Shown here piece after piece: positions 37,543 to 47,181 of a stretch of DNA of 64,000 nucleotides. The DNA is from Methanococcoides sp. (GTDB lineage Archaea; Halobacteriota; Methanosarcinia; Methanosarcinales; Methanosarcinaceae), in the NCBI GenBank assembly GCA_021108275.1, contig JAIORD010000033.1:1-64000 (forward strand), in the 5' to 3' direction. A program made the translations under genes and the position numbers. Within the stretch, counting starts at the first letter, position 1. Each line of letters starts with the position of its first letter. Under the pieces are notes generated by a model. It worked only from the letters and a program-made list of their open reading frames with translations, had not been told where the DNA came from and made no database searches.

Positions 37543-39162
37543 ATGTTCTGTTACCAGTGTGAAGAAACAATGAACGGCGAAGGCTGTACAAAGAACGGCG
37601 TGTGTGGGAAGAAAGGAGAGGTCGCAGACCTTCAGGACGATCTGATCTATGTGCTTAAGAGTGTTGCATTCTACAACCAGAAAGCAAGAAAAGCAGGCAT
37701 TTCCGAAGAGAGCACTGATGACTTTATGCTCGATGCACTGTTCTCAACTATAACGAATACTGAATTCAGAGCGACCGGAATTCAGGACCGCATTGACAGA
37801 GGGTTTAAGCTTCAGGATGAGATCAAGCAGAAACTTCTGGATAACAATGAACTTGATGAGAACGATCTTCCCGAGATCGCAACTGTGAGCCCGGAAAACC
37901 TCAAGGACAGGAATACCGGCATACTTGCAACAGAGAACGAAGATATCCGATCATTAAGAGAACTGATAATCTTCGGAATCAAGGGAATTGCAGCATACGG
38001 GCATCATGCAATGGTGCTTGGGCATACCAATAAGAAAGTTAATTCTTTCATAGAAGAGGGACTAGTGGCAACCACGGATGACAGCCTCACCGATCAGAAA
38101 CTCATCTCACTTGTCCTGAAATGTGGAGAAAAGGGTTTTGATGTGATGGCACTGCTTGACGCGGCAAATACAGGTACATTCGGAAATCCAGAACCCACAG
38201 AGGTCAACCTCGGAACAAGAGACAATCCCGGCATTCTCGTAAGCGGTCACGATCTTAAAGACCTGAAACAACTGCTTGACCAGACACAAGGTACCGATGT
38301 CGATGTCTATACTCACGGCGAGATGCTACCTGCAAACTCATATCCTGAGTTTAAGAAGTACGAGCATCTTGTAGGTAACTACGGTGGCTCATGGTGGCAT
38401 CAGACAAAGGAGTTTGAAAGCTTCAACGGACCTATACTGATGACAAGCAATTGTATCGTTCCTCCGAAGAAGACATACCTTGACAGGATATACACCACCA
38501 GCTCTGTTGGTTTCGACGGGGTCGCACATCTCGTTGGGAAGGACGGACAAAAGGATTTCTCAGCGATAATTGAACAGGCTAAGAAATGCGAACCACCTGT
38601 CCAACTTGAAGAGGGAACTATAATGGGTGGTTTTGCCTACAATTCCGTACTCTCTGTTGCAGACAAGGTCGTTGATGCCGTCAAAGCAGGCAAGATAAAG
38701 AAGTTCATTGTCATGGCAGGATGTGACGGTCGTCAAAAGGACAGGCAGTATTATACAGATTTTGCAGAAGCAATGCCAAAGGATACTGTCATACTGACCG
38801 CAGGATGCGCAAAATATCGCTACAACAAACTTGACCTTGGGGACATTGACGGGATTCCAAGGGTACTGGATGCAGGTCAATGTAATGATTCATTTTCACT
38901 GGTCATCATTGCACAAGGACTTATGGCCAGACTTGGATTTACGGATGTTAATGAGGCACCGATCTCGTACAATATCGCATGGTACGAACAAAAGGCAGTC
39001 ATTGTGTTGCTTGCCCTGTTGAGAATGGGAATACAGGATATTACCCTCGGACCAAAGCTTCCGGCCTTTGTGTCACCTAATGTCCTCAACGTGCTGGTAG
39101 AGAAGTTCAATATCACACCGAACACCACGGTCGAAGAGGATATGGAGAGGCTGCTGAAATAA
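37543..39162 (+). CDS. hcp: Hybrid-cluster protein (hydroxylamine reductase)
   Basis: 539 aa from MFCYQC, whose ATG follows AGGTGATAAT; an upstream TTG frame at 37501 is not needed. N-terminal cysteines [23 protein letters not shown] bind the Fe-S cluster; later blocks such as SNCIVPP, AGCAKYR and DAGQCND supply hybrid-cluster ligands. Probably acts in nitrosative or oxidative stress; in archaea its physiological substrate is unproven. A cupin gene follows at 63 bp. Confidence 0.95.
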   Translation: MFCYQCEETMNGEGCTKNGVCGKKGEVADLQDDLIYVLKSVAFYNQKARKAGISEESTDDFMLDALFSTITNTEFRATGIQDRIDRGFKLQDEIKQKLLDNNELDENDLPEIATVSPENLKDRNTGILATENEDIRSLRELIIFGIKGIAAYGHHAMVLGHTNKKVNSFIEEGLVATTDDSLTDQKLISLVLKCGEKGFDVMALLDAANTGTFGNPEPTEVNLGTRDNPGILVSGHDLKDLKQLLDQTQGTDVDVYTHGEMLPANSYPEFKKYEHLVGNYGGSWWHQTKEFESFNGPILMTSNCIVPPKKTYLDRIYTTSSVGFDGVAHLVGKDGQKDFSAIIEQAKKCEPPVQLEEGTIMGGFAYNSVLSVADKVVDAVKAGKIKKFIVMAGCDGRQKDRQYYTDFAEAMPKDTVILTAGCAKYRYNKLDLGDIDGIPRVLDAGQCNDSFSLVIIAQGLMARLGFTDVNEAPISYNIAWYEQKAVIVLLALLRMGIQDITLGPKLPAFVSPNVLNVLVEKFNITPNTTVEEDMERLLK

Positions 39163-39225
39163 CTACCCTGAAAATGGCTTTGACATCATAAACCTATCAT
39201 TACTTTAAAGAAATGGAGATAACAA

Positions 39226-39540
39226 ATGAAGATCATAGAATTAAGTAAAGCACCTGAAAAAGAGAATCCTCATAATGTAATTGCTAAAGGGCTCTATGAC
39301 AGTGAACAGACACAGGTTGTTCACCTCGAGCTTAAGCCAGGAGAAGCACTCAAGCTGCACAAGACACCTATGAACGTATTTTTCTATGTTCTTGAAGGTG
39401 AAGGCATTGTTGTCATCGGCGATGAGGAAGAAAGCGTTTCAAAGGACATGCTCATTGAAAGCCCGAAAGGTATCCCTCATTTGCTCAGGAATGAGAGTGA
39501 CAGCCTCTTCAGGTTCCTTGTTGTGAAGCTGAAAGAGTAA
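39226..39540 (+). CDS. Cupin domain protein
   Basis: 104 aa, single small beta barrel: LKPGEALKLHKTPMNVFFYVLEGEG and ESPKGIPHLLRNESDS are the two cupin motifs with metal-binding His and Glu. Located just after hcp on the same strand, so possibly co-expressed. Substrate unknown. Confidence 0.85.
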   Translation: MKIIELSKAPEKENPHNVIAKGLYDSEQTQVVHLELKPGEALKLHKTPMNVFFYVLEGEGIVVIGDEEESVSKDMLIESPKGIPHLLRNESDSLFRFLVVKLKE

Positions 39541-39609
39541 ACTTATGTTTGCAGGACATCCTTAATATCCTGCATTCCTTTTTTTTATTTTTTTATTATA
39601 TGAACTGTT

Positions 39610-40014
39610 TTAAACTGAGATCACCCCAATTTCGATATTCTCTTCCCGTATTGATACATAAGCTATGTTCCAGGGATGATAGTTTATACTCAGATTGGAC
39701 GTTGCACCGCTATCGAGTGTGGCGTGCACAACATAACTTTCCCTGCCCAATCAAATAATGATGCTGAAAGCATTCGAAAAGACTTTTCCTGAGACCATGA
39801 ACTACCAGGTTGCAATTCCTTTGTTGAACTAAAGATAGAGTTATTTTCAGAACCAATTATCTCCACGGTAACAACTTGTGCAACATCATCGGAATTACGC
39901 ACTGAGAACAACGGGGTGGATGGACCTGCTATGAAAAATGTGAACCAATAAGGAGATAACAATATGATCAGTGCATTAGTTTTCGGTCCATACCATCCAC
40001 TCTTTTCAATTTAA
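39610..40014 (-). pseudogene. Relic of a membrane-anchored surface protein gene
   Basis: The minus strand holds, in two frames, a degraded gene: a hydrophobic N-terminal segment (GWYGPKTNALIILLSPYWF), an Ig-like stretch (PLFSVRNSDDVAQVVTVEI), then after a frame change near 39745-39780 the end SYVVHATLDSGATSNLSINYHPWNIA. There is no start codon at the 5' end. It looks like an old exported protein gene; its intact relatives are not known to me. Confidence 0.45.
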
Positions 40015-40273
40015 GAACATAAGAACGAAATAACAGATGCGTTCATCATATAATAGTTGACACTAAATGATATATTATTTATATACCCACATATTTTATT
40101 TTTACTGTATGTCCATATATGAGATATTCATACTTATACTATAACCCATAATATTGGAAAAGTATTTATTCAATAGTATAAGATTTAGCTCTCTAACATG
40201 AGACAACGTTATTTCTAAAAATAAACTGATCTATTATCAATATATTTCTTTTCAATTGAACGAGGCTAATAAT

Positions 40274-41572
40274 ATGAATGTTCTAATCATTGGTGGAGGC
40301 GGAAGAGAGAACGCTATTGCAGATGCCATTGCAAGAAGCGAACGCAACCCCACCCTTTTCGCAGTTATGGCAAAGAAGAACCCTGGCATTGCAGCTTTGT
40401 GCGAGGATTTTCTTCTGGTTAAGGAGACAGATGTGGAGAAGGTCGTGGGATACGCCAGGGAAAAGGGTATCGAAATGGTCTTTATCGGACCGGAAGCACC
40501 TTTGTCAGTCGGTCTTGCTGATGCACTTGAAGAGGCAGGTATCGGAGCGGTCGGACCTAGAAAGGATGTTGCACGTATCGAGTTCGACAAGGCATGGGCT
40601 CGCAATTTCATGAAGGACAACGACATTGAGGGATGTCCTGCTTTCAAAGTGTTCTCCGACAAGGAAGGTCTTCAGGAATACATTGAGGAATTAGGCAGTG
40701 TGGCCATCAAACCAGCCGGACTCACAGGCGGTAAGGGTGTAAAGGTAATGGGAGACCAGCTTCCTGACACCGGTACAGCTTATGATTATGCTGTGTCACT
40801 TCTTGATGGGGACAATGTTGTCGTTGAAGAGAATCTTGTGGGCGAGGAGTTCACAGTACAGGCATTCGTGGATGGAAAGAACCTTGCGTTCACACCATGC
40901 GTGCAGGACCACAAACGTGCTTTTGAGAACGACCTCGGACCAAACACCGGTGGCATGGGCTCATATTCCGATTCTGACGGACTTTTGCCATTTGTGACCA
41001 TTGATGATCTCTACCATGCAAGGGAGATAATGAAAGCGACCATCACAGCTCTCGGAGAGACAGAGACAGCATTCAAGGGTATGCTCTATGGCCAGTTCAT
41101 CCTTACAAAGAACGGACCTAAGGTCATTGAGTTCAATGCAAGGTTCGGAGACCCTGAAGCAATGAACGTGCTTCCACTTCTTAAGACGGATATGATCGAT
41201 GTGATGTCAGCTGTTGTCAACGGTACTCTTGACGAGCTTGATGTGGAGTTCCTAAAACGTGCAACTGTCTGTAAGTACGCTGTACCAGCAGGATACCCTG
41301 ATGAGCCATCAAAGGACAAAGAGGTCGTTGTTGGCGATATCGGTGATGCACTCCTGTTCTATTCAAGTGTATATGAGAAGGATGGAAAAGTATACACCAC
41401 CGGCTCCAGAGCAGTGGCCGTTGTGGGTGTTGCGAGCAGCATTACAGATGCTGAGAAAATAGCACAGAACGCACTTGAGAACATCACCGGTGACCTTCAT
41501 TTCAGAAGGGACATCGGTACACCTGAACTTGTCCAGAGAAGGGTCACTCACATGGAACAGATCCGTGGATAA
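40274..41572 (+). CDS. purD: Phosphoribosylamine--glycine ligase
   Basis: 432 aa from the ATG at 40274. It joins glycine to phosphoribosylamine with ATP in purine synthesis. ATP-grasp fold: [69 protein letters not shown]. It is followed at 23 bp by argF, with which it may share a transcript. Confidence 0.96.
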   Translation: MNVLIIGGGGRENAIADAIARSERNPTLFAVMAKKNPGIAALCEDFLLVKETDVEKVVGYAREKGIEMVFIGPEAPLSVGLADALEEAGIGAVGPRKDVARIEFDKAWARNFMKDNDIEGCPAFKVFSDKEGLQEYIEELGSVAIKPAGLTGGKGVKVMGDQLPDTGTAYDYAVSLLDGDNVVVEENLVGEEFTVQAFVDGKNLAFTPCVQDHKRAFENDLGPNTGGMGSYSDSDGLLPFVTIDDLYHAREIMKATITALGETETAFKGMLYGQFILTKNGPKVIEFNARFGDPEAMNVLPLLKTDMIDVMSAVVNGTLDELDVEFLKRATVCKYAVPAGYPDEPSKDKEVVVGDIGDALLFYSSVYEKDGKVYTTGSRAVAVVGVASSITDAEKIAQNALENITGDLHFRRDIGTPELVQRRVTHMEQIRG

Positions 41573-41595
41573 TTATCTGATATGAGCTGGTTAAC

Positions 41596-42501
41596 ATGAA
41601 ACATCTAATATCAATGACAGATCTTACACAGGAAGAGATAATTGAGATCCTTGACTTGGCTGAGGACCTCAAAGAGAAAAGAGTTCGCGGTAAGATAACC
41701 GATCTGCTGAAGAGCAAGAGCCTTGCGATGATCTTTGAGAAATCATCGACAAGAACAAGGGTATCTTTCGAGGTTGCCATGAGCGATCTTGGAGGACATT
41801 CCATCTATCTTAATTCAAGGGACATACAGATAGGCCGCGGTGAGACCGTTTCCGATACTGCACAGGTCCTTTCCCGCTATGTAGCCGGTATCACCGCAAG
41901 GGTGAACAGCCACAAGACGGTCGCAGATCTTGCTAAGCACTCAAAGGTTCCTGTGATCAATGCACTATCCGACCTTGAACACCCCTGCCAGATCCTTGCA
42001 GATTTCCTGACGATCCGCGAGTACAAGAACCGTCTTAAAGGTTTGAAGTTCGCATGGATCGGTGACGGTAACAATGTCTGTAATTCCCTTATACTGGGCT
42101 GTGCCCTGGTTGGCATGCAAATAGCTGTTGCATGTCCGGAAGGCTATATGCCAAACCCTGAGATCGTGGCAAAAGGAAGAGAGCTCGGAGGCGACATACT
42201 GATAACCACCGATCCCCAAGAAGCAGCAGCAGATGCTGATGTCCTTTATGCTGATGTATGGGTATCCATGGGCGATGAGGAAGAAAGGGAGAAAAGGCTT
42301 AGCGACCTCGCAGACTACCAGATCAATTCCAACCTGGTGGAACTTGCAAAGCCCGATGTAATCTTCATGCACTGCCTGCCTGCCCACAGAGGCGAAGAAG
42401 TCTCCGCAGAGGTCATGGACGGCCCTCATTCAGTTGTCTTCGATCAGGCAGAGAACCGCCTGCATGCCCAGAAAGCACTTATCATGAAGCTGATGGCATA
42501 A
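41596..42501 (+). CDS. argF: Ornithine carbamoyltransferase
   Basis: 301 aa. It makes citrulline from ornithine and carbamoyl phosphate. The carbamoyl-phosphate site is [10 protein letters not shown], and the ornithine-site motif is [13 protein letters not shown] strong terminator overlaps its end. Confidence 0.96.
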   Translation: MKHLISMTDLTQEEIIEILDLAEDLKEKRVRGKITDLLKSKSLAMIFEKSSTRTRVSFEVAMSDLGGHSIYLNSRDIQIGRGETVSDTAQVLSRYVAGITARVNSHKTVADLAKHSKVPVINALSDLEHPCQILADFLTIREYKNRLKGLKFAWIGDGNNVCNSLILGCALVGMQIAVACPEGYMPNPEIVAKGRELGGDILITTDPQEAAADADVLYADVWVSMGDEEEREKRLSDLADYQINSNLVELAKPDVIFMHCLPAHRGEEVSAEVMDGPHSVVFDQAENRLHAQKALIMKLMA

Positions 42502-42517
42502 CCCCATCAGCTTTTTG
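42487..42517 (+). terminator. argF terminator
   Basis: AAGCTGATGG and CCATCAGCTT pair around a 7-base loop that includes the stop codon, followed directly by a T run. Confidence 0.75.
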
Positions 42518-42671
42518 TATTCTTTTCTTTAGCACATCTTATCTTTATCATATCGCCGTTTTAATGGCGTTGTACAATTTCAAAGCCATTGTACTTTTTA
42601 GACTTGCTTCCTAATTTCCATATCGGTCGCCAATTCGAAAGAGATTATGCTATATATCAACATCAACAATC

Positions 42672-42820
42672 TATAAATTAGATCAAGAGTTCCTGTTTCT
42701 TCTTCTCTTGATCGACTCCTTTACAACCATTTTTAAAACAACTCCAAAGAAACTCTTATTTAGGAGTTTCTAACTTTTTTATTAATACAACAAATTATTG
42801 TATTTAAGTAAATAAATAAA
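42672..42820. repeat. Diverged direct repeat, copy 1 (upstream of small gene)
   Basis: Begins ATAAATTAGATCAA and ends AATAAATAAAA. It has a similar order of blocks at 43228-43376 (roughly 70 percent alike by eye: GTCCTG/TTCCTG, CCTTTACAA, AAACTCTTATT). It includes a hairpin-like segment around AACTCTTATTTAGGAGTTTC. The whole 42518-42901 gap has no other gene. Confidence 0.55.
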
Positions 42821-42901
42821 ACAAACTGAATTGACTATTTTTTCAGGCTAAAACCAAATTTTTATATATATTGACACTGTTGTCCACCCCCGGTGAACAC
42901 T

Positions 42902-43096
42902 ATGTGGACATTTTCAAAATTAAACAAAGAAAATATGGATGAAATTAGCGCTGCAGAAGAAAAGCTTGGAATAACCCTTATCGCTTTCTCTGATGCAAAC
43001 ACAAAGTATGCAGAACTTGACGCCAACACTGTTAAAGAAATAAAAGAGCTGGAAGCAAAATTAGGCCTTTCCCTTGTAGCTCTTAAAGTAGATTAA
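42902..43096 (+). CDS. Small conserved Methanosarcinaceae protein
   Basis: 64 aa, MWTFSKLNKENMDEISAAEEKLGITLIAFSDANTKYAELD..., then a second helix-strand unit EIKELEAKLGLSLVALKVD that resembles the first (AAEEKLGITLIAFS). GGTGA stands 6 bp before the ATG. I recall short proteins of this type in this family; function unknown. Confidence 0.7.
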   Translation: MWTFSKLNKENMDEISAAEEKLGITLIAFSDANTKYAELDANTVKEIKELEAKLGLSLVALKVD

Positions 43097-43227
43097 AACC
43101 AGATGTGAGAAATCACATCCATTATTTATATTAAATGTATATGCCCCATACTTCCACAAATGGAGATAAATGACTATTCACTCTTTTTGATTTATTGCAA
43201 CCAATTTAACAAAAGCAGTAGACATCC

Positions 43228-43376
43228 CATAAATTAGATCAAAAGGTCCTGATTCTTCTATTCCTCCCCTTTACAAACATATTTATAAAATACTCCCCAA
43301 GAAAACTCTTATTGTTAAGCCTTTCGGATTTTTTATTAGCTATTCACTAAATGTTGTCTACTAATAAATAAAATGA
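43228..43376. repeat. Diverged direct repeat, copy 2 (downstream of small gene)
   Basis: Matches 42672-42820 in block order. It lies after the small gene, as if it were the upstream region of a second copy that has been lost. The gap 43097-43562 holds no other gene that I can support. Confidence 0.55.
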
Positions 43377-43562
43377 ATATAATATAGAAGTCAAGTACTT
43401 ACGGAATAAATGGTTAATGATATACTCCATTAACTATAATTGGAGAGAAAAACGAGGGTTCTATTTTCGATCATTGGTTTCAGGCAATCAAATTAAGGCG
43501 TTAGGCCTCCATAACCACAACCCTTAATAATGAAAAACACTACTATTGGCTATTATCGTGGA

Positions 43563-43603
43563 GCGAGAGTTGCCCAGCCTGGCCAAAGGCGCTAGGTTCA
43601 GAG
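43563..43603 (+). pseudogene. 5' half of a tRNA-Leu gene (relic)
   Basis: GCGAGAGTTGCCCAGCCTGG and what follows match the first 41 bases of the intact tRNA-Leu at 43641 with two differences. The match ends exactly after the anticodon loop (TTCAGAG). A possible 3' partner lies at 46052-46073. Confidence 0.75.
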
Positions 43604-43640
43604 TATAGCCCAAGATATGAAACAATACTTTTACACGTTT

Positions 43641-43725
43641 GCGGGAGTTGCCCAGCCTGGCCAAAGGCGTTAGGTTCAGAGCCTAATCTCGTAGGAGTCC
43701 GTGGGTTCGAATCCCATCTCCCGCA
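43641..43725 (+). tRNA. tRNA-Leu (CAG)
   Basis: 85 nt. Acceptor stem GCGGGAG/CTCCCGC, D arm GCCCAGCCTGGCCAAAGGC, anticodon stem TTAGG/CCTAA around loop TTCAGAG (anticodon CAG), a long class II variable arm, T arm with GTTCGAAT, and discriminator A. Adjacent to the integrase island, for which tRNA-Leu is the likely docking gene. Confidence 0.93.
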
Positions 43726-43965
43726 TCAATACTTATTCTTTTTAAACTGTATCGGTTTAGTGTTGGGTGTGCCCTGCGTTCCAACCCTCGTATGAGTGAT
43801 TGGTGTTCGACCTGACCAAAGGGGTTCAAGAGTAGTCAAGTTGCAAGGATCAATTGATAGAGTCCATAGAAAGGGGAGGAGGAAGTAAAAACCCCCAATA
43901 TAATCTAATTAGCTACATCAGAACAAACAAAACTTTTCTAAAAATTGAGTGAAGGAAAGAATAGT

Positions 43966-44721
43966 TTATTGTTTCATACCATAACTGATCCTTTCCTCTA
44001 TTGATAGTGTGATATACCATTCAAACATCTTCATGCTTGACCAATCATCTACATTCTTTGTACTCTCTCCACTGTATGACCTGACTGCCTGGACTATCTT
44101 ATCAATTGTATCATTGGTTTCTTTGTAGTCCCCCCATTCATCCACGCCATCCACACCTAACAACTTCAACTGTGACATGATCGTAGTAAGTGCTTCTATG
44201 TTTCTATCACTTGCTACCTTGGTTTCATGCACCGCATCTTCACACAGTGATTCATTATCTAACCTATCATTAAATGCGGTGCTGTACTTGTCCCTAAGAT
44301 CCCTGTAATGTCTGGCTGACAAATCAACCATGTTACAAAGATCCTTCTGTTTATTGTCTGTGTACTTCTCGAAAATGTAAACCAGATATGCCTTATCCTG
44401 TCCTTCTATTGTTTCAAACCCGGCTTGCATAGAATTTAATCTTGATGTGATGAAGAACGGAAACAACTGTTTTAATTTAGATGCGATCCTCATTTCTTCC
44501 TGATTCAAGTAACAATCCGATTCAACCCAATCCTCTAATTCAAGTATTCGCTGTGGAACATTAGACCTTGCGATAATTGTGGCCCGATTCCTTGCAAGTA
44601 GTGTTTTCACTTGTTCATCATCATATTTGCGTAACACATGCTCTGTAACATCCTTGCCCCATTGTTTCATTATGTACTCATCTGTCACCTGTGCTTCTAC
44701 TAATGGTCCTGTGCTGCTCAT
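43966..44721 (-). CDS. Unknown protein of the tRNA-Leu island
   Basis: 251 aa, soluble, mainly helical and acidic. No family recognised. Residues 125-150 (LCNMVDLSARHYRDLRDKY) look like a helix-turn-helix. It starts 3 bp after the winged-helix gene, so both are one unit. It could be a regulator or replication helper. Confidence 0.65.
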   Translation of the reverse strand: MSSTGPLVEAQVTDEYIMKQWGKDVTEHVLRKYDDEQVKTLLARNRATIIARSNVPQRILELEDWVESDCYLNQEEMRIASKLKQLFPFFITSRLNSMQAGFETIEGQDKAYLVYIFEKYTDNKQKDLCNMVDLSARHYRDLRDKYSTAFNDRLDNESLCEDAVHETKVASDRNIEALTTIMSQLKLLGVDGVDEWGDYKETNDTIDKIVQAVRSYSGESTKNVDDWSSMKMFEWYITLSIEERISYGMKQ

Positions 44722-44723
44722 GA

Positions 44724-44984
44724 TTATACCTGCCTTATTTTCATTACCGCTTCTTTAGTTGCTAAAAATACCCTGCCTTTTGGAGTTATGGATAAGTAAA
44801 CGGATTTATGCTGCGTGTAACGATCTATCATTTTGTACCTTTTCAGTGATATAAAGGGCTTTGATTGTACATGCCTACCTGGAAGTTCAAGAAGTCTGAT
44901 TACATCGGACTGTCTGACTGGTTGATCTGCTTCTGCAATACATTTCAAAATGTCAAAATCGGTTGTGTAAGGTTTAAAAGTCAT
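44724..44984 (-). CDS. Winged-helix DNA-binding protein
   Basis: 86 aa: FDILKCIAEADQPVRQSDVIRLLELPGRHV with a wing KSVYLSITPKGRVFL, typical of small archaeal winged-helix regulators. It precedes the unknown gene on the minus strand with a 2-bp gap. Confidence 0.75.
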   Translation of the reverse strand: MTFKPYTTDFDILKCIAEADQPVRQSDVIRLLELPGRHVQSKPFISLKRYKMIDRYTQHKSVYLSITPKGRVFLATKEAVMKIRQV

Positions 44985-45122
44985 TATATCAAATCCTTGA
45001 TACTGATGTCGATGTTTGGGTATGTGTTTCTACTGCTTTTTATACCAGATAACCCATAGAATAGGCTAAAAACATACATGTATAACAGCAACATTTAGAA
45101 AAAACGGTTATCCGATTGTGAT

Positions 45123-45698
45123 TCATACAATCACTTCCACATTATCACCAATCTTAGTTAATTCGTTCTGAAGATCTGCAACGCTTACATTAAGATACTT
45201 CATAGTTGTTGCTAAATTCTTATGCCGTAAATATCGGCTTACGTGGGTAATGGGTAAACCCTGATCTAAAAGATGTTCAGCTCTGGACCTTCTGAACGTA
45301 TGCGTTCCTATCTTCTTATCTATCCCTGCCTTTGCACATAACTCGTTTACAACACGGTAAACTTGCATAGAGCTTGCCTGTGGCTTGCATTGACTGAACA
45401 TGATATAAGAAGAAGGTTTAAGGTCTGAATGTTCAGCATATCGCTTAATTCGCTTAATTATACTGCCTGGACAATGGACTTTTGATAACTCGCTGCTATC
45501 ATGACCTTTACCGCCCCAAACGTCTATGGTTTCAGTTTCTAAATGTAAATCCCTTACTTTGACATTCAATGCTTCAGATACTCTCAAAGCAGGGACATAT
45601 AGCAACAAAACCCAAATCTCGTATTTCTCTTTCAGGTTAGGCAATTGCATGATCCTTTTAATTTCATCTGGTGTAAGCCAGTTTTTAGCATACTTCAT
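45123..45698 (-). CDS. Tyrosine recombinase/integrase of the tRNA-Leu island
   Basis: 191 aa from the ATG at 45698 (MKYAKNWLTPDEIKR). Catalytic residues: Arg in PALRVSEALNV, Lys in GGKGHD, HxxR in GTHTFRRSRAEH, His in YLRHKNLATT, Tyr in MKYLNVS. Very similar to the integrase at 8489-9109. It is the likely enzyme that placed an element at the nearby tRNA-Leu. Confidence 0.9.
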   Translation of the reverse strand: MKYAKNWLTPDEIKRIMQLPNLKEKYEIWVLLLYVPALRVSEALNVKVRDLHLETETIDVWGGKGHDSSELSKVHCPGSIIKRIKRYAEHSDLKPSSYIMFSQCKPQASSMQVYRVVNELCAKAGIDKKIGTHTFRRSRAEHLLDQGLPITHVSRYLRHKNLATTMKYLNVSVADLQNELTKIGDNVEVIV

Positions 45699-46051
45699 TA
45701 TACTCAACTCTACATAATTAAGTAGTTCAATTATTACCATGAGTAATAAAGATAGAACTTGTATAAATGTATAACGGTTTTAAAAATACAAACACATTAT
45801 GAATTGGTGATATGTGCCGACTGTGTGCGATATGTAGAAAAAGACAATTAAAACGTATAAAATAAAGTTATAAAAGGTATCTTTTCAAACGTTAATGAAA
45901 TAATAAAATATGTTGAAGGATGGTGATAATATTAAATTGAATGGACCCCCCTTTCCCCCATTTTACCATTTGTATCACCTGATCCACATAATTAACAGAG
46001 GTATAAGCAACTAGAAAAAATACTACTCTTCTAAAAATTTGATTATATATA
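45699..46051. other. Intergenic region left of casposon
   Basis: About 350 bp, very AT-rich apart from a C-rich run near 45945-45960. It holds the integrase promoter and the 16-bp repeat; no gene is supportable. Confidence 0.5.
45875..45890. repeat. 16-bp direct repeat, left copy
   Basis: AGGTATCTTTTCAAAC, found again at 57239-57254. The two copies enclose both casposons. Confidence 0.45.
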
Positions 46052-46073
46052 GGTTCGAATCTTACCCCTCGCA
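46052..46073 (+). pseudogene. 3' end of a tRNA gene (relic), casposon target
   Basis: GGTTCGAATCTTACCCCTCGCA has the T-loop and acceptor 3' strand of a tRNA. It resembles the end of the intact tRNA-Leu (17 of 22 bases). Its CCCTCGC pairs at 6 of 7 positions with the GCGAGAG acceptor strand of the 5' relic at 43563. The casposon target duplication starts inside its last bases. Confidence 0.6.
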
Positions 46074-46083
46074 TAGAAAGTCG
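46070..46083. repeat. Casposon target-site duplication, left
   Basis: CGCATAGAAAGTCG, identical to 54895-54908. 14 bp is the usual casposon duplication length. Confidence 0.88.
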
Positions 46084-46113
46084 GGGATATAGGTAAGCAC
46101 GAAAAACACTACG
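46084..46113 (+). repeat. Casposon left terminal inverted repeat
   Basis: Pairs with 54865-54894 in inverted orientation: 14 outer bases perfect, four mismatches, then 12 more matching bases. Confidence 0.88.
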
Positions 46114-46288
46114 CTTTTGTGTTAATACATAGATAGCTTTTTTCATTATCTTGCAACACACAGTTATTAAATATGATTACTGTTGATATTAAGCACTCAT
46201 CATTTATTTTTGCAAACGTAAAAAAAAATATGTATTGGTATTATTATATCAAAGATAGTCTTTAATTTGTGGATAGAAGGTGGTAATA

Positions 46289-47170
46289 ATGACTAGTGTT
46301 GGTCAAAAGTTTTCCAAATTTTTAACAAATATTCAACTTACAGATAAACAGAGAGAGGACGCACGGACTAAATATAACGGCATTTGCAAAAAACTTCATG
46401 ACAAATACTATTCTACAACTTACGATGGTTCTACTAAATTTTTAGCTGGATCATATGGGAAAAAAACTGCAATATCCCCTCCATCTGATGTAGATGTCAT
46501 TTTTATTATGCCAAATTCAGAGTTTTTAAAATATAGCTCTCACAATAGTAATGGTCAATCTAATTTATTAAGAGACATTAAAAATGTTTTACTTGAGAAA
46601 TACCCAAATACAGATATTCGTGGAAGTGGGCAAGTTGTAATGGTAAATTTCAATTCATACAATGTAGAGCTAGTGCCAGGATTTTTAACTACTGATAATA
46701 CTAAATATTTAATTCCTGATACTCACGATGGTGGCAAATGGAAAACAACAAACCCTAAATCTGAAATAGAAAATATTAATTCTTCAAATAAACTAACAAA
46801 TGGAAATACTATAAAGCTAATTAAGATGATAAAAGCATGGAAACATAATTGCAATGTTCCAATAAAGTCTTTAGTAGTTGAATTAACAGTCATTGATTTT
46901 TTATCAACATATGAACATCAAGCCAAAGGATCTAATTTCTATGATTGGATGACAAGAGATTATTTTAAATATCTATTGACTAAAGTATCAAGCTACAGCT
47001 ATATTCCAGAAACTTATGAAAGGATACCTTATGGCGACTCTTGGGAATCAAAGACTAAAACGGCTTTATCAGCGACCGAAAATGCACTAAAAAGAGAAAG
47101 TGAAAACTATCTTTATTTAGCAGGGGATGAGTGGAAAAAAATATTTGGGGATCGTTACCCATATGAATAA
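46289..47170 (+). CDS. CD-NTase (cGAS/DncV-like), CBASS signal synthase candidate
   Basis: 293 aa from the ATG at 46289, which follows AGGTGGT. The nucleotidyltransferase core is clear: GSYGKKTAISPPSDVDVIF, with G54-S55, D67 and D69, and third acid E127 in YNVELVPGF. A C-terminal helical region follows (NGNTIKLIKMIKAWKHN), as in OAS/CD-NTase enzymes. Such enzymes make cyclic oligonucleotides upon phage infection. The next gene, 11 bp on, encodes a membrane effector, so this is probably a type I CBASS. It reads inward from the left casposon end. Product nucleotide cannot be told. Confidence 0.82.
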   Translation: MTSVGQKFSKFLTNIQLTDKQREDARTKYNGICKKLHDKYYSTTYDGSTKFLAGSYGKKTAISPPSDVDVIFIMPNSEFLKYSSHNSNGQSNLLRDIKNVLLEKYPNTDIRGSGQVVMVNFNSYNVELVPGFLTTDNTKYLIPDTHDGGKWKTTNPKSEIENINSSNKLTNGNTIKLIKMIKAWKHNCNVPIKSLVVELTVIDFLSTYEHQAKGSNFYDWMTRDYFKYLLTKVSSYSYIPETYERIPYGDSWESKTKTALSATENALKRESENYLYLAGDEWKKIFGDRYPYE

Positions 47171-47181
47171 GAGGTTAATAT

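Noticed and set aside
43563-43603. A functional split-tRNA half gene
   Set aside because: No complementary partner with matching leader sequence was seen, and an intact tRNA-Leu is next to it; a relic is simpler.
43790-43860. Another degraded tRNA after tRNA-Leu
   Set aside because: Fragments such as GTTCGACCTGACCAAAGGGG look tRNA-like but no stems can be drawn.
45892-46161. 89-aa minus-strand ORF across the casposon left end
   Set aside because: It runs through the tRNA relic, target duplication and TIR; composition is not protein-like.
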